A stretch of DNA of 64,000 nt from Solea solea (Eukaryota > Chordata > Actinopteri > Pleuronectiformes > Soleidae), in NCBI RefSeq assembly GCF_958295425.1, contig NC_081149.1, forward strand, positions 3,547,201 to 3,611,200, written 5' to 3'. The notes beneath the pieces were generated by a model. The model ran no database searches. It saw nothing but the letters and a program-made list of their open reading frames with translations, and was not told the origin of the DNA. Positions 48,932-59,644 of this stretch are shown here, one piece after another (within the stretch, counting starts at the first letter, position 1; every line of letters begins with the position of its first letter). The position numbers and the translations under genes are program-made.

Positions 48932-50399
48932 GACATTGCAATACACAATGAGCCAAAACTATAATATACATTTAAACAATAGATAGATAAGATAAGAAGC
49001 AGTGGGTTTTAAGGTGCAAAGATAAATATATATGGTGCAGTTTATATGTAAATAAAAAGAAACACTGACATACACGCAGATAAAATCATACACATGCATA
49101 ACAGTCATGCAGGCATACACTGTAGAACAGGCGCGCATACGCGCACACACACACACACTGGTTTTCATCACTTCAGAGGACATTACATTGACCCTAACAT
49201 TCTAACCCTAACTTCAGCCTAACTTTAAAACATGTCTTTAAAATCTAGTCATTTACATTATGGGAACTTGATTTGTGTCCCCATAACGAAGACAAGTCCC
49301 CATAATGTGACTGTGTAAACAGATGTAGGTCCCCACAACATAAGGAATACCAGGTACACACACACACACACGTCATTAACTCTATGCTAGTCCTTGAAAT
49401 ATTGTCTTCAAATGTAATTGTAATTAAAATCTTTCACTGTGTAAACAGGCAAACATGAGTATAGTTTATACACACACACACATACACACACACACACACA
49501 ATGGCCATAATGAAAGGCTTGTGTATGTGTGAAATCCACCACCATGATTAAGTCAGTTTTTGCTGTGCAGCTGAGTGACTTGTGAGACACTGTATTCTGA
49601 ATAAAAAATGTATTTCTTTTTTCTTCTTTACATTCATTTGCTTCTTCCTTGTTTGCCAGTAAACAAAAACTGGTCCAAGAGACGGTGTCTACACGGTTAG
49701 AAAATGAAAACAAATTCATTTTACCTCCACTTTACATCTTAAAGCTGGTGTAAATAAATCTTTATTCTCACAGCTCCGGTCTTGACCCTGTTGTCTCTTC
49801 CAGGAGCTCACGCACACACATCAGGCTGAGCAAACACTGCATGTGGACTCAAAAGCTCAAAAACTCAACAGTCTTGTATAAAGTACTTGAAAGTGATACT
49901 TGAGTAAAAATACAGGTATCTTACCAGAAAATTCCTTTGGTAGAAGTTAAAGCCACCTTTTAGAATATTACTTGAGTAAAAGTCTTAAAGTACCTGACAT
50001 TTACTGTACTTAAGTATCAAAAGTCATTTTTTGACATAAAATGTACTGAAGAAGTAAAAGTAAAAGTACTCAAACTAAGTGAGTAATGACAATTTTAAAT
50101 AGGACATTTATTGTGGCTTCTTAACATTAAAAGCATAATAATAGGTACAGGCAAACTACTTCAAACAACATTAAAATTCATTTCAACCCTTTTTGAAACT
50201 TTTGGAGTTTGTGGAGCTTCTCAACGTCACTCATCAGGGCGGAGCAGGTAATCACAGAGGAGGGAAACTTTACAGGAAGCAGACCTGTGATCACTGGCAA
50301 TATGGTTAACAATACCCACAGACCATCACTGCCATCTCCGCTGCTCTCAGACGACATCTGAAATGTCTGTATTTGTTGATTTGGGAAGGCCATGGCCAT
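48932..50399. other. Intergenic, (CA)n-associated repeats
   Basis: 49.19-49.37 kb holds the phrase set CCCTAACTTCAGCC, GTCCCCATAACGAAGAC and GTCCCCATAATGTGACTGTG next to (AC)n, a dispersed block also seen elsewhere here. Around 49.86-50.09 kb is a segment with repeated AAGTAC/GAGTAAAAG wording (KTACTTGAGTAAAA type). No gene recognised. Confidence 0.55.
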
Positions 50400-50945
50400 G
50401 TGGGAAAGAGAACTTGGCTTATAACTGGAGGGTCGCCAGTTAGAATCCCAACAGGTTAAGGGTTAGGAGTGTCTCTTTTTCTTCTTCAGGGGTCGCAACA
50501 GCGGATCATCAGTCTCCATCTTGTCCTATCCCTTGTGCCCACTGCCCCGAATGGCAAACCATAACGGTCCCCAGGCGCTGCTGCTCGATGGGCGTCTATC
50601 GTCTTAAATAGTGAATGTTGAATGATCCATTATAGGTGTAACTTAGAGATAGGGTGAGAAGCACTGTCATCCGGGAGAGGCTCAGAGTAGAGCCGCTACT
50701 CCTCCTCTTCAAGAGGAGCCAGATGAGGCGGCTCAGGCATGTTCCACTGGGAGGAGGCCCCGGGGAAGACCCAGGACTCGCTGGAGAGACTCTGTCTCTC
50801 GGTTAGCCCGGGAACGCCTCGGGATTCCCCCAGAAGAGCTGGATGAAGTGGCTGGGGAGAGGGAAGTCTGGTCTCTGCTCAAGCCACTACCCCTGCGACC
50901 TGACCTCGGATCAGCGATAGAAAATGGATGGATGGGAGTTCTAAA
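50400..50945 (+). mobile_element. Composite of SINE-like piece and LINE 3' end
   Basis: A tRNA-like segment (AACTTGGCTTATAACTGGAG...AGAATCCC, 50410-50449) is followed by a repeat with GGGGTCGCAACAGCGGATCA (50491-50510). Next comes the 3' end of a non-LTR retrotransposon ORF (about 50650-50930). The residual reading there is of the type R-RHVPLGGGPGEDPG, then the ERLGIPPEELDEVAGERE frame after a shift. It finishes in GGATGGATGGG, a tail typical of RTE/L2-type fish LINEs. Frameshifts and stops make it dead. Confidence 0.7.
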
Positions 50946-51839
50946 CTTCTTCCACTCAGCTGGCAATTCAGTCCCTGCAGTCTCTGACTAGCCTTTTTTT
51001 TAGCTTCCAAAAGCAGCTTCCTGTGTGGATTTAGTAGCTGTTGGGCAGGACTGGACTTGGCAGGCCCACAGTCTATTGTTACTGCCACATGAAGCAGAGG
51101 AGCCGAGTTGCATCATGTGGTTTGTGCGCTTTGGGCAGTCTTACTTAGTTTGGGCTGTCGTGGGCAGAACATCTGTGTGGGAGAAGTGAGTGACAGGTGT
51201 GTGACACAAATGAATGCAGCTGAAACAGTTGTGTATGTGAAGCTAATTGTGTGGAGTTTGCATGTTTCTCAGAGTACTCAGACGTCCTTGCATAGTGAAA
51301 ATCAAAAATTTAGTGCAACATTCTAAATTGACTGTAGGTGTGAATGTGAGGGTGAATGGCTGTTTGTCTGCGTGTTTTAATCCTGTGATGGACTAGTGAC
51401 CCGTCCAGCCTGTACCCACCTTTCACCCCACTGGGATTGTCTCCACACTGGCACAGACCACCAGACAATTTTCTAATTCTTAGCTAATCTCAGTCTCTAG
51501 GACAACATTGTCTGTTCTCTTCAACTTCATTTAAAACCTTGTGACAGAGCGTGAGTCCCAAAGACTCCCATTTTCTTTATAGATGCTCACATTTCCTCTA
51601 GTACACTAAGAGTTGCAATGCTTCCCCCCAAGTTCCAACAGGGCAGTTTCCTCAGCTCAAACCTGTATTCTCGACGTGGCGGTGGAAATGATGTCACACC
51701 CAAAATGAAAGGAATGTCATGGCCAACATCAAAGGAGTGATAACAAGAAGAAGAAGATACATAAGAACATACATTCATTCTCTTGATAATAATTACAATT
51801 TCTTCAAGACTTGTCTTAGTACTAGAATACAACACAAAC
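50946..51839. other. Intergenic, includes a degenerate SINE
   Basis: 51.23-51.44 kb (plus strand) has GTGGAGTTTGCATGTTTCTC...TCTAAATTGACTGTAGGTGT...GATGGACTAGTGACCCGTCC, a degraded copy of the SINE at 40331. The last ~75 bases before 51840 are similar to those before the second coiled-coil gene and should belong to its 5' region. Confidence 0.6.
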
Positions 51840-52946
51840 ATGAAGCAAGCATTCAGCACAAGGCACTCCAGAGAGGTCCCTAACCCCAATGTGGCTGAAG
51901 CCACGCCTGTGAGACGTAAAAGGACACCGCCTCCACCATGGAAAAACGCAGTCTCCCAAAGGAAAGCAAAAACTAAGCCAGGCAAAGTGCAGGACATTGA
52001 AAAGGTCAGTCGGATTGCTTCACAGCCCATGCTCCAGAGGTTGGCAGAAGACAACGATATCAGGCAGATCGATTTTGCGGTAGGAGAGGCGAAGTGCGAC
52101 GCCATCCGCGAAAAGCAGATCCAAGAGAATACCAAGATCAAGGATGTCATGTCAAAGGAGCGTGACTATGATTTTAATGACCCCAACGGCATTAACAGAA
52201 AGTTCTGGGACACTATTGACACAAGAGAGCGGAAGCGGCAAGAGTTTTTATTGAAGGAGAGGGAGCATATATGTAAGCAGTATCACCACATTATGGAGCT
52301 AAAGAAACTGAGGGACCTGAAGAAAAGACAGGATAAAGAAGAGATCAGTAAAATACAGGCTTTACAGACAGAGGAAGACCGCAAGACCTTGGAGAGGAAG
52401 AGGGAGGTGCAGAAGCGTTTGTGGGAAAACATTAATAAACACAATAGCGTCATAATGGAAAATAAGAACAAGCGAGATGAGGAGCAAAAGATTTCAGAAA
52501 TGAAATCACTGGATAAAACCCTGCAATATCAACAGATAAAGGCAGAGAATGAAAGAAAGTGGATCCAAGCACATAAAGACAAGGAGGAGCAAAGAAGGGT
52601 TCGCTATGAGAGTGTTGTGGCCGATTTGAGTCAGCGCACGGCGGCAGACAACAGCAGGAAGGACATCTGGCGAGAAGGTGGCGACGAGAAATTTCAGCGT
52701 ATTGATGAGCACAAAAGCAAAGTTATCCAGGAAATCAAGGCGGCGGGTGTCCCTGAAAAATTAATATATGGAGCGAGCAGAAAATCGAACATCATCATAA
52801 AAAAGGCCAAGGCTTCGGACCCCCGTCACACACCTGGAGCAGTTCAAACAGCCACCCTGCAGGGGATGGATCAGGGCGACTGTAAGACCAATGAAACCTC
52901 TGAACCACCAGACACCAAACCTGAGCCCGAAGGACTTCCTCTGTGA
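51840..52946 (+). CDS. Intronless coiled-coil protein, copy 1, family unknown
   Basis: A single open frame of 368 codons from the first ATG at 51840 to TGA. I do not recognise the family. Residues 1-50 are basic and Pro-rich (RRKRTPPPPWKN). From DIEKVSRIASQPMLQRLAED onward the protein is strongly charged, with long Lys/Glu/Arg/Gln stretches of coiled-coil type. A central YDFNDPNGINRKFWDTID and a C-terminal RYESVVADLSQRTAAD, then GVPEKLIYGASRKSNIII, are its most distinctive parts. The final 25 residues are acidic/Pro-rich. No signal peptide or membrane segment. The layout recalls cilium- or microtubule-associated coiled-coil proteins (RIB43A- or TPH-like), but that is only a weak resemblance. 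The frame is intact and has a tandem paralogue at 55072, so it is probably a real gene, perhaps of retroposed origin. Confidence 0.82.
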   Translation: MKQAFSTRHSREVPNPNVAEATPVRRKRTPPPPWKNAVSQRKAKTKPGKVQDIEKVSRIASQPMLQRLAEDNDIRQIDFAVGEAKCDAIREKQIQENTKIKDVMSKERDYDFNDPNGINRKFWDTIDTRERKRQEFLLKEREHICKQYHHIMELKKLRDLKKRQDKEEISKIQALQTEEDRKTLERKREVQKRLWENINKHNSVIMENKNKRDEEQKISEMKSLDKTLQYQQIKAENERKWIQAHKDKEEQRRVRYESVVADLSQRTAADNSRKDIWREGGDEKFQRIDEHKSKVIQEIKAAGVPEKLIYGASRKSNIIIKKAKASDPRHTPGAVQTATLQGMDQGDCKTNETSEPPDTKPEPEGLPL

Positions 52947-53637
52947 TGTTTACCTTAAACATCAGGATGTCCCCATAGCAATGCTGATCAGGGACGTAGG
53001 CTGAGCAACAGTGTGTTGTTGTTGGGTGAAGTATTGGATGTGGTTCAACAGTTCCCTTTCTAGCCAAGAGGCCTCATGCTCTGTTCTGTAATCCTGGGTA
53101 AAGCAGTGCTTTCTTTTCCTCCATCCCTCTTCCCCATTGTTTTTTTTTGTTATATAGTTCATGTTCATTAAAAAACACAAGATCACCGTGAGGTTGACCT
53201 TTGATGCCCAATATCGATTCATTTTATATTTAAATCCTCGTGAAAAATGTGCAGCAACAGATAATAGGTCAATTCAATGCTAACAACAGGTAGCTTATGA
53301 GTAAACAAACTGGGCGTGGTCAATGTAGGGAATCATGGTGCTGTTTCGCAATGCTAACAGGATGTAGCGGGGATATTAATATGAAATAAAATGAAATATA
53401 TATGAATGGATTACCTATAGCGGGGCTTTTGCTGATGCCTAGGAAATGGACCAAACCAAAAGCTGCATTAGAATGGGGGGGGGGGGGGGTTGTGTTTCTT
53501 TGTAATGGAGCATCTGAACAAATAAAATTGTTGATCACCATGTTCATTCGATTTTGAGTGGTTTATCCAACGTAGTCACACCTTTGGAGTACACGGTCAG
53601 TAATGACCATGATAGGGAATTAATGGGTAAGACTATA

Positions 53638-53692
<55 letters not shown>

Positions 53693-53954
53693 TGTATATA
53701 TATATATAATTTACATTCAGCAGATGGAGAACATTAACCCCATCAATGCATCTTAGTTTCTCAGATCTTGTCAACCAAGCGGACAAAGGAACGCAGGACC
53801 ATCATCTTTCGGCTACTCCCATTACATGAGGTGTTTCTGTAACTTCAGTATGATGTGTTTGAGGATTGTAACGTGTTTTCAAGCTCTTAATAGTGAGGAG
53901 GTGGTATCCTTGTTTATAAGAGGTAATGTAAAGTAAGTTCCACATTCAGAGTAT
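52947..53954. other. 3' UTR and spacer between the coiled-coil genes
   Basis: The first ~100 bases (CAGGATGTCCCCATAGC...GGGACGTAGGCTGAGC) are homologous to sequence about 110-150 bases after the second gene. The rest holds a G-run near 53477-53489 and (AT)n at 53644-53709. No other gene. Confidence 0.6.
53644..53709. repeat. (AT)n microsatellite
   Basis: AT run with a central CACATATATG interruption. The Tyr/Ile frame on the minus strand is an artefact. Confidence 0.95.
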
Positions 53955-54775
53955 TTCAATTGGAAAACCAACCCTTAAAAAACCATTTGTTCAGAGAATC
54001 TGAATGATAATACAAAAACTTCTTTCACTCATGGTTAGTGGTTGGGTGGTGAAGCCATTTATTATCAAACAATTGTTTGCTCTCTTTTTTTAAAGCCTGA
54101 TGACAATAGAAACGATCTAAATGAGCCAGCTCTTAATACCATGTGTTGGCCCCTTTAACATCAATGGGTGCTCTCATCACTCCAAATCACTTTGTTCCAG
54201 AAGTTGTTTTGAGGCTTGTCTCTGTTCTGTTTGGCGTATTGTAAGCGGGCTGCTTTGTGGCATTGGTGTAGTAAGGGCTTTTCTTCTGGCGACGCGACCA
54301 TGCGGTCCATTTTTCTTCAAGTGCCTCGTGAAAGAGCCACACCACTTTTTCCAGAGAGTCCTGTACGTCAGCTGAAGATATTTGTTGTTTTTTCTGAGTA
54401 ACTTTCCTGAAATCTTTGTTGGTCTACCTGACTGTGGCTCATTTTCCACTTCTTAATTAGAGTTTGAACACAGCTGATTGGCAATATCTTCTTTTGATGT
54501 CCTTTTCCTGTTTAATAAAGGTCAACAACCGTCTCCCACAGATCCTTGGATAATTATGTTGCTTTCCCCACGGCTCAGGATCCAGCAATGTCAGTGCAGA
54601 ATTGGATGAAACATGCGGCGGTCGGTCAGGAGCCCAGAAACTAGCTGACTTTTTATACACACACATTGATTAAGTGAGGATGGTTACCTTTAGTAGCCTT
54701 TTAAACCTCTGATCAGGGTCATTTGGGTAGTTTCTGTTGTTAGGATTTAAAAAAAAAAAAAAAGCAAACAAAGAT
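53955..54775 (-). mobile_element. Broken Tc1/mariner element, minus strand
   Basis: Inverted segments at about 54061-54128 and 54716-54772 (complement of the first reads TCATTTAGATCGTTTCTATTG; the second TCATTTGGGTAGTTTCTGTTG) bracket transposase remnants on the minus strand. Recognisable pieces are NEPQSGRPTKIS (HTH/linker region), NGPHGRVARRK (Tc1 HGRVA-K motif) and FWNKVIWSDES, which holds the first catalytic Asp. The 3' third including the second and third acidic residues is deleted. It separates the two coiled-coil genes, so it inserted after or during their duplication. Confidence 0.85.
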
Positions 54776-55071
54776 GGACATTTTTGGGAGACTGTTTTAT
54801 GGCTTTCTTCGTAAAGGCCATGTGGTCTCCATTGAAGAAACATGTTGACTCCATCTGGAAACCCAATATTGTCATTAGTGTGTATTAACTGCATATTCTT
54901 GGGTAATGCACAAATCCTCTTCTTTAATGATGTGATATCACTAAGATCAAAGGAATACAACGATGACACATGTCCGAGATGAAAGAAATGAACCATTAAT
55001 TTCCTTGACAATAATTGAACTTTTCTTCAAGACTTCATCCCTCAGTGCAAGTACTGTGTTGCCAAAAAAAC

Positions 55072-56097
55072 ATGAAGCAAGGATTCAGCAACAAGCACTG
55101 CACAAAAGGTCCTAAATCTGAGTCGTGCAAAATCTCAACTGCGGGACGAAAAAAGACAACACCTCCGCAATGGACCAACAATGGTGGCCAGGGGGGCGGA
55201 AAATCAATGGGTTGCCAACTGTCTGATATTGAAAAGGTCCGTGAAATTGCTTCACAGCCAATGCTCCAGAGGTTGGCAGAAGACAACGATATCAGGCAGA
55301 TCGATTTTGCGATACGAGAGGTTAAATGCGATGCCGTCCGTGAAAAGCAGATTCAGGAGATTTCCATGATTAAGGACAAGCTGTCACAGGAGTGTGACTA
55401 TGATTATACTGACCCAAATAGCATCAACAAAAAGTTCTGGGATTCTGTTGATCTAAGAGAGAGAGAGCGGCAAGAGTCTTTATTGAAGGAAAAGTACAAT
55501 ATGTGTAAGCAGTATCACTACACCATGGAGGTGAAGAAACAAATGGACCTGAAGACAAAAATGGATAAAGAAGAGATTAGTAAAATGGAGGAGATGAGGA
55601 GAGAGGAAGACCGCAGAGCCATGGAGAGGAAGAGGGAGGTGCAGAAACGTTCACGGGACAACATTAATCAACTGAATAGCCTCTTAATGCAAAACAAGAA
55701 TAGGAGAGAGGAGGAGCACAAGATGTTGGACAGAAAGTCATTGGAGCAAAGCTTGCAATATCGGCAGATGAAAGCAGAGAATAACAGGAGGTGGATGCAA
55801 ACATACAAAGAAAAGGAGAAAGAAAGAAGGGCTCGCTATGAGAGTGTCGTGGCGGATCTGAGTCAGCGCACGGCGGCCGACAGCACCAGGAAGCAAATCT
55901 GGCGGGAGAACGGACAAAAGAAGAAATTTCACCGCATTGATGAGCACAAAGAAAAAGTGCTGGAGGAAATCAAGGATGCCGGCGTCCCCGACAAACTAGT
56001 GTATGAAGCGAGCAGAAAATCCAACATCATCGTAAATAGGGCCAAAGCTTCGGACCCCAATACCAAAGCAACAAAAACAAAAACAACCCAACCTTAA
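55072..56097 (+). CDS. Intronless coiled-coil protein, copy 2, family unknown
   Basis: A single open frame of 341 codons from ATG 55072 to TAA, a paralogue of the gene at 51840, 2.1 kb downstream on the same strand. By eye about two-thirds of residues match after residue 60. The shared landmarks are IASQPMLQRLAEDNDIRQID, YDYTDPNSINKKFWDSVD, ERKREVQKR, RYESVVADLSQRTAAD and GVPDKLVYEASRKSNIIV. The start MKQGFSNKHCTKGPK parallels MKQAFSTRHSREVPN in copy 1. The C-terminus is shorter: it ends in a Lys/Thr-rich TKATKTKTTQP, while sequence matching copy 1's last codons lies beyond the stop. No introns and no disabling changes, and many differences are conservative charge swaps, suggesting both copies are maintained. 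Cellular role unknown. Confidence 0.82.
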   Translation: MKQGFSNKHCTKGPKSESCKISTAGRKKTTPPQWTNNGGQGGGKSMGCQLSDIEKVREIASQPMLQRLAEDNDIRQIDFAIREVKCDAVREKQIQEISMIKDKLSQECDYDYTDPNSINKKFWDSVDLRERERQESLLKEKYNMCKQYHYTMEVKKQMDLKTKMDKEEISKMEEMRREEDRRAMERKREVQKRSRDNINQLNSLLMQNKNRREEEHKMLDRKSLEQSLQYRQMKAENNRRWMQTYKEKEKERRARYESVVADLSQRTAADSTRKQIWRENGQKKKFHRIDEHKEKVLEEIKDAGVPDKLVYEASRKSNIIVNRAKASDPNTKATKTKTTQP

Positions 56098-57119
56098 CTT
56101 TAACCCTAACAATAGCACGGGACTCAACTCTGTTGCAAAATAGTACCACTTTTCATTTAAGGTTTGAATTTTTATTTTCTTTCATTCCAAACCTGAGCCG
56201 GGATTGTCAGGATGTCCCCGTCACAGCGCGTGTCAGGGATGCAGCAGTGTCAGGGTGAGCGATAGTGTGTTTACTGACAAAAACAAACCAAGGTTTCCAT
56301 CTCTTGTTAGAGGCTGGTATGATAGATACTTGACACGCTGTCAACGATCTAAAACATGAAAGATATATAGACATATGCAGCAACTACCAGAGCGATAAGA
56401 TACAATAAACACTCTGTGATTCAATGTGAGACCATGTGATTGTACGATCACAATACACCAACTTTGGAGAAAACCTGAAGCAGAAAAATGCTGCAAAGAA
56501 TCAAAGGAACAGTATGTCAACAATACAACGTACGGCCAATAGAGCACACCTGCACATTGGTAGGTCAGTCCACTACATGACACTAAGTTGAACCCACTGT
56601 TAGGCTGGATGTTTTTACTAATAAAGGAGACTGCCATGTCACGTATTGTCTTGGAATGAGTGGAGTTGCTCGCGAGTGTTGCATGGAAAAAACTTGCAAT
56701 CCCTCGATCACCAATGTCAGGGAGCAAGTGGAAATAAGAGAAAGCACACGACTGTGAAACTCACACACAGACGAGTAAACGCTCAGCATACTGATGATCA
56801 TGTGACCTTTTAGCAGCAACACTAAGATGTGACACACTACACCACTGCTGAATTACTGTAAGGGAAACGTTAGAGTGTGTGACTAATATTATCCCTTTGG
56901 ATCTGTGTTAAAGGACTTTTAACTGTGATTACAGACATCAAACTGTGGAGGGCAGCATTGCTCTTCTTAGTGTACAGCCTGTCTGAATTTACTGGAAGTA
57001 GAAGAACGTATCCCTTTGCTTTCAGTCAGCTTTGGCTGGGATGGTCTGATAAACGGCACCTGGGGCTTTTTACAAAGGTACGTCTGCGCTGAATCCAGCA
57101 ATATATAATGTACGGATCT

Positions 57120-57193
<74 letters not shown>

Positions 57194-57328
57194 CAGCCGT
57201 GCTGTGTGATGTGTGGTGATATTTAACCTGTCTGCCTCACTGTCCTCCAACTCGGTCAGGGTTAGATCACAAGCTCTGCTAGTCTACATGCAATGTGTTC
57301 CTTATGAATGTGTGAGTGCATGGGTGAA
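56098..57328. other. 3' flank of copy 2 and intergenic DNA
   Basis: 56.18-56.27 kb matches the 3' end and UTR of copy 1. The remainder is ordinary sequence with (TA)n(GA)n at 57127-57193 and a degenerate SINE piece at about 57230-57300 (CTGCTAGTCTACATGCAATG, related to the copy at 6.7 kb). No gene recognised. Confidence 0.55.
57127..57193. repeat. (TA)n followed by (GA)n
   Basis: About twenty-two TA units pass directly into about twelve GA units, a compound microsatellite. Confidence 0.95.
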
Positions 57329-58305
57329 TGTCAAAAATGAACAAACCAAATCCAAGTCAAGGCACACACAGGTGGTTTCAAAGTTAGAGGACCTTTATTT
57401 TGGAGGGCTTTAAGTCTGGTATACATGGTTTTGGGTTGACCGGGGCGAAAGATAAAAGTTTTTTGATTGTGGCTCCTGTGTGAAAGTTTCAGAGACAACC
57501 TTTGTCATGGTCTACAACCAACAATGTTCTGACTGTGTCATCTACAGACCTGCACATGAAGTAACATACAACATGAAAGGATGCAAATGGCCGTTAGACG
57601 ATCTTACTGATTATTGGCGCATCTTGGCTCATGCTTTCATCTGATCTGGGTGTGGAGGCAAAGATGTCAAAAGTCTAAGCCACTAGCGGTGTGGAGTGAT
57701 GAGAAGCATACGTACATGCACTATAATTCTTGGCCTCTAGAGGCACTGATTCACAAATGTCTCTGACCTTAGTGAAGGTCACAGCTCAGTGTGTAAAACA
57801 AAACCCAGAGCGACAAATGGTGAGAACAATGCATCCGTGTATCAAAAAGACCACGTGTGCATCCAAATACTGGGACCACAAATCATCACAACACAACATG
57901 TGGAGTGAGTTCCTGCCAACTGAACATCGACCATCATCCTGTGAAGATAGTCATTGAAATTCACACAGATCTAGAAAGAGCAAATGTCCTGTAACGAAGT
58001 GAAAGACAACAGTATGAGAAACATGATGAAATCCAGCCTGGTGCATTACAATCAGTTCAGTTTGAAGGTTATAGATGGTAGGGTTAGAAAACACCTAATA
58101 CTCACACGCTGAGCAGAGGTGGACACTCGTCTTTCACTTAATCAAGTCCCTGCTAACTCTTGTATACTGCATGGGACGAGGACAATACGTCCATTCAACT
58201 AGTGTAGTTATAATAGCCCTGTGTTACACGTCATTTACTCATAACATGCACATCTGCAACCCATCTCACACTTGCATGAGGACAGGTCACCCTGGGGTCG
58301 TAACA
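57329..58305 (-). mobile_element. Probable 3' LTR of a retrotransposon
   Basis: Read on the minus strand, the sequence after a purine-rich tract (AAAGGGGGAGG, 58306-58316) begins TGTTACGACCCCAGGG, a typical LTR start. It contains AATAAAGGTCC as a polyadenylation-type signal (about 57400), and a matching TG...CA end falls near 57329. This fits a Ty3/Gypsy-like LTR of about 980 bases. No second LTR is present in the window, so the copy is partial. The exact low-coordinate border is uncertain. Confidence 0.5.
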
Positions 58306-58950
58306 CCTCCCCCTTTAAAAAGAGAACATTTCTCCCCTAAAGAAATGTTTGATACAATCAAAATGCTTGCGTTGCATATTGTCTTGGGTTGTACCTCCAA
58401 ACAAGCTACAGAATATCTGAGATCTGAACTACATTTAGCAGAATCCACACCATTAGCTAAATGAATGTTCTACCACCATGAGGTAAATCATCACAAAAGA
58501 CAGATTCAAGCTCATGTTTCAACACAAAACAGTCACAAGTGTCTCACACGAGTGAAACAGCCACAAAACAAACGGGTCAAACCAAAGTTGTCGACCATAG
58601 TAACTTTCATCCCCAATAAAAGTGAGCTGCTACTAGCACAGCACAAAACTGGACACTGGTCAAACAGACTAAACTGGAAGGTCAACGGAAATCCATCCAT
58701 CTATGGAGAGACGTCACAATTACACAATAAATACAACAGTAACACACAAAGTGGACAAACCACTGACCACACTCTAATGTTGCCAACTTACACCTGAGCT
58801 GCAACTGAAAAGTGACCCAACGAACATGGAGCGCAGTGACCACAAAACAAAGGTCACAAACCACGAGTTCAATGAAGTATTTATTGTGATGAAATAAGAT
58901 GAATTGATCTGAATTATATTTGGAAAGTGCAAAAACTGAAGAAAAAGTCA
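58306..58950 (-). mobile_element. Retrotransposon internal remnant next to LTR
   Basis: The polypurine tract lies at 58306-58316 directly before the LTR start. Sequence further upstream on the minus strand shows no intact gag, protease, polymerase or integrase motif; only short frames of up to about 90 codons remain. Confidence 0.35.
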
Positions 58951-59458
58951 AGAGACTCCCAACCTGTCAGGATAAAGCTAAGCCAGCTCAGCCACTGATG
59001 TCTGAGGTCAGCTCTAAAATCAAAATAGTATTAAGAAATATTTTTGTAAAATAGTTCTTCTTCCAAGAACAATAATATTATTATATAGAGTAGTTATTAT
59101 TTTAGTTTATATTATTAAAATCCTGTTTGTTCAGATTGGAAGTGGAAAATTCAGCTGTGTGAAAGTTTTGACTGAGAAATAAATCAGAGTCACTCTGACC
59201 TTGTGTGTTATAGTCAGTTTACTCATATTTACACATTTATGACATGTGTTTGCCTGTTTATGCAACAATCTTTAAAATGTATTTATTTATTTATTTATTG
59301 TTTATTCTTCATAATCATGAATATTAGCACTTATTTTGGTTAGGATGTGTAAAAATGATATCACGCCTGTTCCTAATGCAGCGAACACAACGAAGAGCCG
59401 TTTTCCCTCTGATGAAAATCATCACTCCCCCTCCCCTCCTCTCCCCTCCCCTCCTCTT

Positions 59459-59494
<36 letters not shown>

Positions 59495-59511
59495 GGCAGC
59501 ATCCGCTGCTG
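58951..59511. other. Intergenic and putative promoter region
   Basis: AT-rich with ATTT repeats near 59280-59300. It then becomes CT-rich (CTCCCCTCCTCTCCCCTCCC, 59425-59460) with (AC)n at 59470-59494 just before the candidate start codon at 59512. No TATA box at a clear distance. Confidence 0.45.
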
Positions 59512-59588
59512 ATGTCAGACTCCAGTCATGTCGACCCTCCTCAGCACCATCAGCAGCATCAGCACCATCACGGCTCCTCTACAGATGC
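59512..59588 (+). CDS. Candidate first coding exon, His/Gln-rich N-terminus
   Basis: ATG 59512 opens MSDSSHVDPPQHHQQHQHHH followed by GSSTDA, and runs into a near-consensus donor GC|GTAAGTGA at 59589, leaving two bases of the next codon. A second ATG at 59528 in another frame would give MSTLLSTISSISTITAPLQM before the same donor. The CT-rich, CpG-containing surroundings fit a promoter. No following exon is seen to 64000, so the rest of the gene would lie past the window end. The gene is not recognised. Confidence 0.4.
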
Positions 59589-59644
59589 GTAAGTGACGCG
59601 GTTTATCCTTCGTATGTGTCTCTTTATAACCAACGTACATCTGG

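Noticed and set aside
51587..52150. A 187-codon minus-strand frame opposite the first coiled-coil gene
   Set aside because: Shadow of the plus-strand gene. Its only notable feature, hydrophobic Leu/Phe runs, is the complement of Lys/Glu-rich codons.
58171..58797. Two adjacent plus-strand frames of about 100 codons
   Set aside because: They lie antisense across the proposed LTR and internal remnant and show no domain.
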